From Capsulimonas sp. (GTDB lineage: Bacteria > Armatimonadota > Armatimonadia > Armatimonadales > Capsulimonadaceae), in contig JAOQAA010000725.1 in NCBI GenBank assembly GCA_025963815.1, positions 1-11,388 of the forward strand: a DNA stretch of 11,388 nucleotides, given 5' to 3'. Below, in pieces: positions 1 through 6,018 of the stretch. How positions within the stretch are numbered: position 1 is the stretch's first letter; each line of letters opens with the position of its first letter. Below the pieces are notes generated by a model. That model saw only the letters and a program-made list of their open reading frames with translations. It was not told the origin of the DNA and made no database searches. Made by a program: the position numbers and the translations under genes.

Positions 1-9
1 GGCCCTAAG

Positions 10-864
10 ATGAAGTCATTACACAAATCAAACTCCGGTTTTACACTGATCGAGTTGCTCGTCGTTATCGCAATTATTGCTATTCTTGCCGCGATTCTTT
101 TCCCAGTGTTCGCCAAAGCTCGCGAGAAGGCGCGCCAGATCGCGTGTCTTTCGAACATGAAGCAGCTGAGTTTGGGAATGATGCAGTACACGCAGGATTA
201 CGATGAGTTGCTTTGCCCTTCGTTCTACGGATATGCGCAAGGCTGGGGAGGATACATCTATCCTTACGTCAAGAGTACTGGCGTCTACAAATGTCCCGAT
301 GATTCTACTGCCTCCAAGGTGGCCGGCGGCAAGACGGTCACTCCCGTCAGTTACGCCATGAACACGGACTTAGCGACATTTGGCGCCAGTGTTTATATGC
401 CGGGGCGTTCCTTGGCGGAGCTGAATAGCCCGTCAAACACGATTCTTCTCTTTGAAGTCAGCAACGATGTGGCGGATGTCACGAAACTGGACGAAGGCAC
501 CAACTTTGGGTCCAGCTCTCCCCCTTCTGGATACATGAGCGCCAGCAGCAATGGGTTCTACGATCAGATGAACGGCTGCTATGGCTGGCCTGGTACCGAC
601 AGCTGTCAGCCAAAGAACGCCGGCGGAACGAACTGGGGCGGCGGCGGGGCGCAATATGGCGGGCCTGCGCGCCATACCGACGGCGCTAACTACGCCGCGA
701 CCGACGGCCATGTGAAATATCTGCGGCCCACTCAGGTCTCGATCGGCAATAACGCGAATGCTTCCACGAACGCGCAGAACCTGGGAACGAGAGTGGCGGC
801 CGGCACGGACAGCATGACGCTGGACAGCGGCGGACGCGCTGTGATGACATTCAGCACGAAGTAA
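10..864 (+). CDS. DUF1559 / H-X9-DG type IV pilin-like protein
   Basis: A 284-residue protein with a class III (type IV pilin) leader. The basic N-terminus ends at G10, followed by F11-T-L-I-E15, so cleavage by prepilin peptidase after G10 would leave an N-methylated Phe and the conserved Glu at mature position 5. A hydrophobic helix (about 12-32) follows, then the '[12 protein letters not shown]' stretch. The C-terminal half has the family's H-X9-DG motif exactly (H222, D232-G233), and C-terminal of it a Ser/Thr/Asn-rich tail. These proteins are thought to be membrane-anchored, surface or periplasmic pseudopilins. Their roles are poorly known, and Armatimonadota and Planctomycetes genomes carry many copies. 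The ATG start fits the short leader, but only nine bases precede it in the window, so its RBS and promoter cannot be judged. The gene appears monocistronic because a terminator follows. Family assignment is firm; function is unknown. Confidence 0.92.
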   Translation: MKSLHKSNSGFTLIELLVVIAIIAILAAILFPVFAKAREKARQIACLSNMKQLSLGMMQYTQDYDELLCPSFYGYAQGWGGYIYPYVKSTGVYKCPDDSTASKVAGGKTVTPVSYAMNTDLATFGASVYMPGRSLAELNSPSNTILLFEVSNDVADVTKLDEGTNFGSSSPPSGYMSASSNGFYDQMNGCYGWPGTDSCQPKNAGGTNWGGGGAQYGGPARHTDGANYAATDGHVKYLRPTQVSIGNNANASTNAQNLGTRVAAGTDSMTLDSGGRAVMTFSTK

Positions 865-892
865 ATTCGGTCGCCATAACATCCGCACCACG

Positions 893-930
893 AACGCCTC
901 TTCAATCGCTTTTGATTGGAGGGGCGTTTT
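893..930 (+). terminator. Rho-independent terminator of the pilin-like gene
   Basis: A 15-bp stem pairs 893-907 with 914-928 around a six-base loop. It includes two G-U wobbles and no mismatch, and runs into TTTT (927-930). It starts 28 bases after the stop codon, which is classical intrinsic terminator geometry. Confidence 0.88.
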
Positions 931-1246
931 GCCGTTTGATCCAAAACTCTAGATTTTGATTCCGTAATGGCCTGTTTTGGTTCCGATTTCGCGCCGCTTC
1001 AAGCAGTCTGGACAATTTTCATTCGACAGCATCAATCGCGGCTCCCGCCGATTTACAGCTTTTGGCGCATGACGAAAAAAATAAAGCCCGGCAATAGTCG
1101 ATCTTAACCCGCAGTCCGAGATCCATTAATGAGAGTTCTTGAAAATATTAAACCCATAATAAATCCAAATTATAACGGTTTTTACTTCTGTGCTAATCTG
1201 CCCATAATGTGCTATTTAAGTTCCGTGCGAGATTCCGCAATCGCTG

Positions 1247-1265
1247 CTATTTTATAGTAAAATAG
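1247..1265. promoter_or_regulatory. Palindrome, candidate upstream operator
   Basis: A 19-bp perfect inverted repeat, CTATTTTA-TAG-TAAAATAG, with 8-bp arms and a 3-base centre. It lies about 75 bp upstream of the regulator start. It shares the octamer TTATAGTA (read on the opposite strand) with the palindrome at 1322-1336, and the two centres are 73 bp apart, close to seven helical turns. A role as operator for the adjacent GntR/LacI protein is inferred. The AT-rich composition makes a chance palindrome possible. Confidence 0.4.
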
Positions 1266-1321
1266 AGTAAAAGATCGAAAAATGTGTGTCTGTCTACATA
1301 ATAGAATCCTGCGAAGAATTG

Positions 1322-1330
1322 TGTTATACT
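1322..1330 (+). promoter_or_regulatory. Extended -10 promoter of the GntR/LacI regulator
   Basis: TGTTATACT matches the extended -10 form TGnTATAAT with one difference. No good -35 hexamer is seen about 17 bp upstream (the bases at 1302-1307 are TAGAAT), which extended -10 promoters tolerate. The predicted transcription start is about 1336-1338, essentially at the ATG at 1340, so the mRNA would have almost no 5' leader. This agrees with the absence of any Shine-Dalgarno sequence there. Confidence 0.45.
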
Positions 1331-1336
1331 ATAACA
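1322..1336. promoter_or_regulatory. Palindrome over the -10 box, candidate autoregulatory operator
   Basis: A 15-bp perfect inverted repeat, TGTTATA-C-TATAACA, with 7-bp arms around a central C at 1329. It completely covers the putative -10 element of the GntR/LacI gene and ends three bases before the start codon. A repressor bound here would block RNA polymerase, and GntR- and LacI-type regulators commonly bind such dyads in their own promoters. The dyad is seen directly; the operator role is inferred. Confidence 0.5.
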
Positions 1337-1339
1337 ATC

Positions 1340-2506
1340 ATGTCGACCAACTCATTGCTATTGCATCCATCATCAATCCAGTATCGGGTGATCGAATCGC
1401 TGCGGGAACGCATTCAGTCCGGCCGTTACGCGGCCGGCGAATGGCTTCCGTCCGAACGTGAACTGACCGAGGATTTTCAGGTGCACCGGAAAATTATACG
1501 AACGGCGATTGTACAGATGGTGAGCGAAGGTCTGCTGACCCGGGAGCCCAACTGTCGGCCCATTGTGAAAGCGCCCCCCTTGCAGGGAGCGGTTTCCGGC
1601 GCCATCTCGTCATCCCAGCTCGCTGCCTCTCGCCTTGTTGCACTGAGTATGTGGCATGGCGGCGGGGAAAGCGGTTCACCGCAGCAGCGGATTTTTTGGG
1701 GATTGAACCAGGCGCTCGGACAAGGCGGGTACCACGGCGTGTTTTTGGACCTCGGGGATTCGATCGGAACCCGTAAGGAAAACGCTGAGCGGGAGGCGCT
1801 GCATTTACAATATGCGCTGGACCAGGGATTTGGCGGGATTATTTTCAACGCCTACGCGTATCAGGACAATCATGGACTGATCCAAAAGGTGGCTCGGCAG
1901 ATGCCGACGGTGCTGATTGACCGGGTTCTTGTTGGTGTCGAAGCGGACTTCGCGGGCCTGCAAAATCGCCAGGCGATGTACGACGCCACGAAGTATCTGA
2001 TCGATCAAGGTCATCGGCGGATCGCTTATGTGACGAAGAGTGAATCGATCAATCCGGTGCAGGATCGCTTGCAGGGATATTTGTCGGCAATGTACGATGC
2101 GTTTGATCGGACTGCCGGTGAGATGGTGATCAGCACACCGTTCAGTGATTCTTACAGCTGGATCGTGTTCGACGCCATCTTTCGACTTTCGCCTGAGGAG
2201 CGCCCGACCGCGGTCCTGTGCGTCAATGATTTAGACGCAGTCCGGGTGGCGGAGCGGCTTGAGAAATTGGGTTTCAGCGTTCCCGAGGATGTCTCGCTGA
2301 TCGGTTTCGACAACATTGTTCGCTCCCTGCCCAGCGGCGTGGGCCTCACCACGATAGCTCAGCCATTTGAGGAGATCGGCGCCGCGGCGGCCAAACTTTT
2401 TTTCCGGCGCTTGAAAGACCATTCCGCTCCTCAAAGCCATATGGAAATCCCCGCAACATTGGTCGTGCGTGAAAGCACACGGTCGATAAAGAACGAAGCC
2501 AATTAA
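1340..2506 (+). CDS. GntR-type HTH / LacI-type sugar-sensing transcriptional regulator
   Basis: A 388-residue cytoplasmic DNA-binding regulator. Residues about 12-78 form a GntR winged helix, recognisable by the Y-x-V-I-E-S-L-R-E-R-I helix, the 'GEWLPSEREL' turn and the recognition helix near 'VHRKIIRTAIVQMVSEGLL'. Residues about 95-380 are a LacI/periplasmic-binding-like ligand domain ('PTVLIDRV', 'GHRRIAYV', 'VPEDVSLIGFDN', 'PFEEIGAAAAKLF'). This fused layout is that of the AraR group, in which a sugar or sugar derivative relieves repression. I chose ATG 1340 because it places the HTH at the usual distance from the N-terminus. An in-frame GTG at 1286 would add 18 residues that resemble no family member and would lie upstream of the likely promoter. 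The next gene on the same strand is a secreted GH18 glycosidase with its own promoter, making it a plausible target. The ligand is not identifiable from sequence. Confidence 0.9.
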   Translation: MSTNSLLLHPSSIQYRVIESLRERIQSGRYAAGEWLPSERELTEDFQVHRKIIRTAIVQMVSEGLLTREPNCRPIVKAPPLQGAVSGAISSSQLAASRLVALSMWHGGGESGSPQQRIFWGLNQALGQGGYHGVFLDLGDSIGTRKENAEREALHLQYALDQGFGGIIFNAYAYQDNHGLIQKVARQMPTVLIDRVLVGVEADFAGLQNRQAMYDATKYLIDQGHRRIAYVTKSESINPVQDRLQGYLSAMYDAFDRTAGEMVISTPFSDSYSWIVFDAIFRLSPEERPTAVLCVNDLDAVRVAERLEKLGFSVPEDVSLIGFDNIVRSLPSGVGLTTIAQPFEEIGAAAAKLFFRRLKDHSAPQSHMEIPATLVVRESTRSIKNEAN

Positions 2507-2547
2507 CTCCGCTCTCGCCTCATGGCGGCGCCCCCCTGGCATACGTA

Positions 2548-2561
2548 AAATGGTTCCATTT
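2548..2561. promoter_or_regulatory. Palindrome upstream of GH18 promoter, candidate operator
   Basis: AAATGG-TT-CCATTT is a perfect dyad with 6-bp arms. It ends 17 bp upstream of the -35 box of the GH18 gene, in the short gap behind the regulator gene. Its sequence differs from the two AT-rich palindromes in front of the regulator, so it could be a site for a different activator or repressor, or chance. Confidence 0.35.
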
Positions 2562-2578
2562 GGTCCTGATTTTGGTGC

Positions 2579-2607
2579 TTGACAAGTATTTGGAAATAAT
2601 ATATTAT
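2579..2607 (+). promoter_or_regulatory. Sigma70-type promoter of the GH18 gene
   Basis: TTGACA (2579-2584), a perfect -35 hexamer, is followed after exactly 17 bp by TATTAT (2602-2607), one mismatch from the -10 consensus. The predicted transcription start is near 2614. This makes the GH18 gene a transcription unit independent of the regulator upstream and rules out translation starts before about 2614. Confidence 0.75.
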
Positions 2608-2617
2608 GAATACTCTG

Positions 2618-2623
2618 AAGGAG
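2618..2623 (+). promoter_or_regulatory. Shine-Dalgarno for an alternative upstream start at 2635
   Basis: AAGGAG lies 11 bases before an in-frame ATG at 2635. Starting there would give the GH18 protein 29 extra residues before its signal peptide. The site begins only a few bases after the predicted transcription start. It competes with the weaker GGAGA (2708-2712), which lies 9 bases before ATG 2722. Confidence 0.5.
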
Positions 2624-2721
2624 CATCCATAAATATGTTTGCGCCGTCCTGTCGTTTTAGCGGATGGTTTTACTGCACTCCGTCATGTATACCATTAGTT
2701 CGTCATTGGAGATCAGAACTC

Positions 2722-5700
2722 ATGAGACTTTCACGCGCTGTCCACTGCGCAAAATTCGCACTTTTTGCGTTTTTCTGCGCCTTATTTAGTTTGGCCGGCT
2801 TCGGCGCCGACGCCGCGCCAAAGCCGGTCGTCGCGGTTTATGGAGCGTTCTACCCGGGGGGCAACCCGAATATTCAGAATAATATCGACGACGTCAAGCA
2901 TTCGGGCTTTACGCGCGTCATCTGCTGGTGTATCCATGTCAATCCGAATGGGGATCTGGTCTTCAACGATCCGTTACTGGTGCATGATGGCGTTTATTCC
3001 GCTGACCCTACTTGGCCGAGTTATCTCTCGCAGCTGAAACAGGGATCGACGACGGTCAATAGCCTCTACTTCTCCGTAGGTTCCGGAGGCGTTCAGGATT
3101 ACGCGCATATCCGGGAATTGATCCGGACCCAGGGGACTGGGCCGACTAGTATCCTCTACCGGAATTTCCGCGCGCTCAAGCAAGCGTTTCCATATATCGA
3201 TGGAATCGACCTGGACGTTGAAGACGATTTCGATCATGATACGATCGTCGCTTTTTCCCTCATGATGGGGCAGCTGGGGATGAAAGTTACCTTTTGTCCT
3301 TACTTCGCGCCGAACTTCTGGGTCAGCTGCCTGGCGGATGTCGAAAGACAATCTCCGGGTCTCGTGACCGGATTTAACCTCCAGTGCTATGATGGCGGTG
3401 CCGGCAACAATCCCGCCGATTGGGTCAACGCCATCCAGCAAGCTGGGTTTTTCGTTCCCGTCTATCCTGGCCTCTGGGCGCATCACTTCGACTGCACCGC
3501 AGGGGACTCCCCAGCGCAAGTTCAAGCCAAGATCACCGGCTGGAAGGATAGCGGCATTGCCGGCGGATTTATTTGGCACTACGATGATGTTCAGCGGTGC
3601 GGCCCGTCGTCCACGGATTACGCCAACGCGATTGCCTCGAGTCTGCCCAGTGACGCCGTGAGCGCCTCTCTTGTCACCGGCACATACACGCTGACGCCCA
3701 GCGGCGATGCCGTCTCACGTTTGAACGCTGTGGATTCGGGCGCCGTGGGCGGTACGGCGGTCAATTCTTTGGCCACGAACGGCCAGGCGAACCAGAACTG
3801 GATCGTCATACCCGTGGGGGACAGAGTTTATAAGATCCAGCCGTCGTACGCACTCGGTTTGGCTCTGGAAGTTTCCGGCTCGGGCGTCTCGGGGACGGCC
3901 GTCGATTTGGGTGTTTATGATGGGCGGGCGGCGCAGCGCTGGACGGTAAGCCTCAATTCGGATCGAACCATCACGCTTCGCCCAGTCAGCGCACCGGGCC
4001 TTTCGCTGGATCTGCGCGGCGACTCCGTCGCGATCGTCGCGACCGACAGTTTCTCGAACGGTCAAAAATGGGTGCTGAGCCCGTCGTCGGCGCCGTATCA
4101 GCTGATCCCGTTCAGCGCTCCCAGCCTGCGTCTGGATGTTCCCTTCTCGCGATCCACGTCTGGCGCATCCGTGGACATCGCCAATACGAACGGCCAGTCC
4201 AATCAAGCATGGTTCTGGACGAATCTCGGCGGCCTGACCTTCAAGATACAGCCGTCGTACGCCGCCGGTCTCGTGCTGGACGTTCCCGGCCCAGGGCTGG
4301 CTGCCCCGGCCACGCTGTCCTCGGACAATGGCGGCTCGGCGCAGCGCTGGCGCGCCCTTCTGAACGCGAACGGAACATTCGCTCTGAACCCGCAGGACCG
4401 GGCGGGGATGGTGCTGGAGATCCCCAACGTCACGAACGGCGCCATCGTCCATGATTGGACGGATACCGGCGTCGCGTATCAGCAGTGGATCTTCCAGCGC
4501 GTGCCGCCCGTGGTGAGCGCGATCGCGCCCGCCCCTGTCATGAAAAGCGCCACGGGAGCCGTGATAACGGTGACGGGCAGCTACTTCGCTTCTTCCGCCA
4601 CAGCGATGGTCAACGATCGGTATCCCGCCGCCGTCACATTCGTCTCCGCTACGACTTTAACGGTGGGGCTGCCGGCCAATGTCACTTCCGTGCCTGGGTC
4701 CTATTTCCTGCGCGTTACGAACCCCGCAAACGGCGGCGCCTCCGCCCTGCGTGAGTTCCAGGTGCGGGGCCCTGCGCCTGTGATCACGCAGCTCAGCCCC
4801 AGCAGCCTGCCCGCCGGCAGCTTGAATGCGCCGCTGACGATCAAAGGGACCGGTTTCCTGTCGACATCGCGGATCACGTTCAACGGCGGGGCCTATGTCG
4901 TTCCTTCCAGCCAGTCGCCCACGCAGCTGGTCGTGCTGGTTCCGACGAGCGTTGCGGAGGCGGCTGGGGAAGTCGCGGTGCGTGTAATCAACTCGGCGAT
5001 TGACGGCGGGCCGTCAGTTCCCGCTACGCTGAAGATTACCCCCGGACTTACACTCACCAGCGTTTCGCCTGGCTCCGCCACTTTGCCGAAGACCAACCTG
5101 CTCGTGACTTTGATGGGAAGCGGCTTCCTCGCCGGCGCCCACGTCACCTTAAATAACACGGCGTCGTATGAGGCGACCGTCGTTTCCTCCACGCAGATCC
5201 GCTTTACGATCCCCGCGCCACAGCTTGGCTCTTATGACGTTCGAGTGGTGAACCCTGGGCCGGTCGCTCCATCGAACGCAAAGAACTTGACGATCGCTCT
5301 GGCGCGTCCTACGATCGCCAGCCTCACCCCCGCCACCGTGACAGCCGGCTCCATAGGCGTCTCCATGACGATCTCGGGAACGGGCTTCCTGTCTAGTTCA
5401 CGAGTCACATTGAATGGCGGTGAGCTGGTTATTCCCACGGCTTACTCCTCCACGCGTTTGATCGTGACGATCCCCGCCGGCGCTATCGGCGCGGCGGGGA
5501 TCGTGGCCGTCCGTGTCGTGAACGAGCCGCTGAACGGCGGTGCGTCGGAACCGGCGACGCTGACGGTCTTTGCGCGGCCGGTGATCGCCAGCCTCGCCCC
5601 AGGTTCGGTCAAGGCCGGCTCGTCCGGTGTTGTCATGACGATTGCGGGAATGGGTTTCTTCGCGGGATCCCATGTCACATTCAGCGGCGGCGCGCAGTAT

Positions 5701-5859
5701 ACTCCCTCGGCTTACTCCTCCACGCGATTGATCGTGACGATTCCCACTGGGGCTATCGTCATGGCGGGCTCCGTGGCCGTCCGTGTTGTGAACCCGCCGC
5801 TCAGCGGTGGATCGTCCGAACCGAGCGCTCTGACGGTCACATCGAGCGCGCCGCGTTAA
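2722..5859 (+). CDS. Secreted GH18 glycosidase with ricin-like lectin and IPT/TIG repeats
   Basis: A 1045-residue exported enzyme predicted to hydrolyse chitin or another N-acetylglucosamine-containing polymer (GH18 chitinase / endo-beta-N-acetylglucosaminidase class, substrate-assisted retaining mechanism). Order of parts: signal peptide 1-31 (cleavage likely after A29-D-A31); GH18 barrel about 36-305; tandem beta-trefoil lectin about 316-593; five IPT/TIG-like Ig-fold repeats 594-1045. The GH18 signature DGIDLDVE is at 160-167 with catalytic E167. Other family marks are the S118-V-G-S-G-G strand, the Q221-C-Y223-D strand and the terminal-strand W285. Six QxW motifs (Q358, Q405, Q448, Q495, Q541, Q587) at 43-47 residue spacing mark two three-lobed trefoils. 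ATG 2722 was chosen for the clean signal peptide and GGAGA; ATG 2635 is a real alternative. No sortase or T9SS tail is seen. The exact substrate is not determined. Confidence 0.9.
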   Translation: MRLSRAVHCAKFALFAFFCALFSLAGFGADAAPKPVVAVYGAFYPGGNPNIQNNIDDVKHSGFTRVICWCIHVNPNGDLVFNDPLLVHDGVYSADPTWPSYLSQLKQGSTTVNSLYFSVGSGGVQDYAHIRELIRTQGTGPTSILYRNFRALKQAFPYIDGIDLDVEDDFDHDTIVAFSLMMGQLGMKVTFCPYFAPNFWVSCLADVERQSPGLVTGFNLQCYDGGAGNNPADWVNAIQQAGFFVPVYPGLWAHHFDCTAGDSPAQVQAKITGWKDSGIAGGFIWHYDDVQRCGPSSTDYANAIASSLPSDAVSASLVTGTYTLTPSGDAVSRLNAVDSGAVGGTAVNSLATNGQANQNWIVIPVGDRVYKIQPSYALGLALEVSGSGVSGTAVDLGVYDGRAAQRWTVSLNSDRTITLRPVSAPGLSLDLRGDSVAIVATDSFSNGQKWVLSPSSAPYQLIPFSAPSLRLDVPFSRSTSGASVDIANTNGQSNQAWFWTNLGGLTFKIQPSYAAGLVLDVPGPGLAAPATLSSDNGGSAQRWRALLNANGTFALNPQDRAGMVLEIPNVTNGAIVHDWTDTGVAYQQWIFQRVPPVVSAIAPAPVMKSATGAVITVTGSYFASSATAMVNDRYPAAVTFVSATTLTVGLPANVTSVPGSYFLRVTNPANGGASALREFQVRGPAPVITQLSPSSLPAGSLNAPLTIKGTGFLSTSRITFNGGAYVVPSSQSPTQLVVLVPTSVAEAAGEVAVRVINSAIDGGPSVPATLKITPGLTLTSVSPGSATLPKTNLLVTLMGSGFLAGAHVTLNNTASYEATVVSSTQIRFTIPAPQLGSYDVRVVNPGPVAPSNAKNLTIALARPTIASLTPATVTAGSIGVSMTISGTGFLSSSRVTLNGGELVIPTAYSSTRLIVTIPAGAIGAAGIVAVRVVNEPLNGGASEPATLTVFARPVIASLAPGSVKAGSSGVVMTIAGMGFFAGSHVTFSGGAQYTPSAYSSTRLIVTIPTGAIVMAGSVAVRVVNPPLSGGSSEPSALTVTSSAPR
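3670..4500 (+). repeat. Two tandem beta-trefoil modules from internal duplication
   Basis: Within the GH18 protein, residues about 316-593 hold six QxW lobes. The second trefoil repeats the first with an offset of 411 bp (137 residues). For example, the peptide KIQPSYA is encoded in both copies, and the 14-base string CAGCCGTCGTACGC occurs at 3838 and at 4249. Ricin-type trefoils usually bind galactose, xylan or GlcNAc-type sugars, so these probably anchor the enzyme to its substrate. Confidence 0.8.
4501..5859 (+). repeat. Five IPT/TIG Ig-like repeats
   Basis: Five units of roughly 85-93 residues begin near residues 594, 684, 776, 863 and 953 of the GH18 protein. Each has the pattern 'P-x-I-x-x-L-x-P-x-S/T... 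G-x-G-F... V-R-V-x-N'. The last two are the most alike, with a 270-bp period: 5439-5474 and 5709-5744 are nearly identical. TIG folds act as spacers or protein- and sugar-contact modules in extracellular proteins. Here they extend the enzyme from its lectin. Confidence 0.8.
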
Positions 5860-5876
5860 TCGCCGCCAAGCACTTC

Positions 5877-5909
5877 TCAGCCAATCCGTCCCTCGGATGG
5901 ATTGGCTGA
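5877..5909 (+). terminator. Strong hairpin after the GH18 gene
   Basis: A 15-bp stem (5877-5891 with 5895-5909, one G-U pair) closes on a three-base CTC loop, 17 bases after the stop codon. No T-run follows on this strand, so it is not a textbook intrinsic terminator. It could end transcription with a factor, or protect the mRNA 3' end. Confidence 0.55.
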
Positions 5910-6008
5910 ATCCTCCGCTCGCCTGCCTTCTCCTCTCCAGTATTCTCTCACGAACGCCACAATATCAATTAAGCTGTCACATTACGACTTTTAATGACGC
6001 GGCGCAGC

Positions 6009-6014
6009 GAGAGG
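6009..6014 (+). promoter_or_regulatory. Ribosome binding site deciding a TTG start
   Basis: GAGAGG lies four bases before TTG 6019. An in-frame TGA at 5995-5997 and the absence of any in-frame ATG or GTG before the signal peptide leave TTG 6019 as the only sensible start of the sensor gene. The spacing is slightly short. Confidence 0.6.
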
Positions 6015-6018
6015 CATT

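Larger units (their letters stand above)
865..1339. other. Intergenic region with regulator promoter
   Basis: This 475-base gap contains the terminator of the gene to the left at 893-930. From about 931 to 1240 I see no open frame with coding character and no RNA gene. The last 200 bases become clearly AT-rich and hold two palindromes (1247-1265 and 1322-1336) and an extended -10 element (1322-1330) in front of the GntR/LacI gene. The octamer CCCATAAT occurs twice (1153-1160 and 1201-1208), without an evident role. Confidence 0.7.

Noticed and set aside
433..891. 152-codon minus-strand frame opposite the pilin-like gene
   Set aside because: It lies opposite the H-X9-DG region of a clear family member and has no domain features of its own.
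1286..1339. GTG start 18 codons upstream of the GntR/LacI ATG
   Set aside because: It has no ribosome binding site, its residues do not resemble family N-termini, and it lies upstream of the likely extended -10 promoter.
2560..2634. Start of the GH18 gene before 2635
   Set aside because: This segment contains the -35 and -10 boxes of the gene's own promoter, so it would not be in the mRNA.
3715..4452. 245-codon open frame on the minus strand inside the GH18 gene
   Set aside because: It is Arg/Gly-rich with no recognisable domain, and it is opposite a well-supported lectin region with conserved QxW motifs. It is a by-product of GC-rich codon use.
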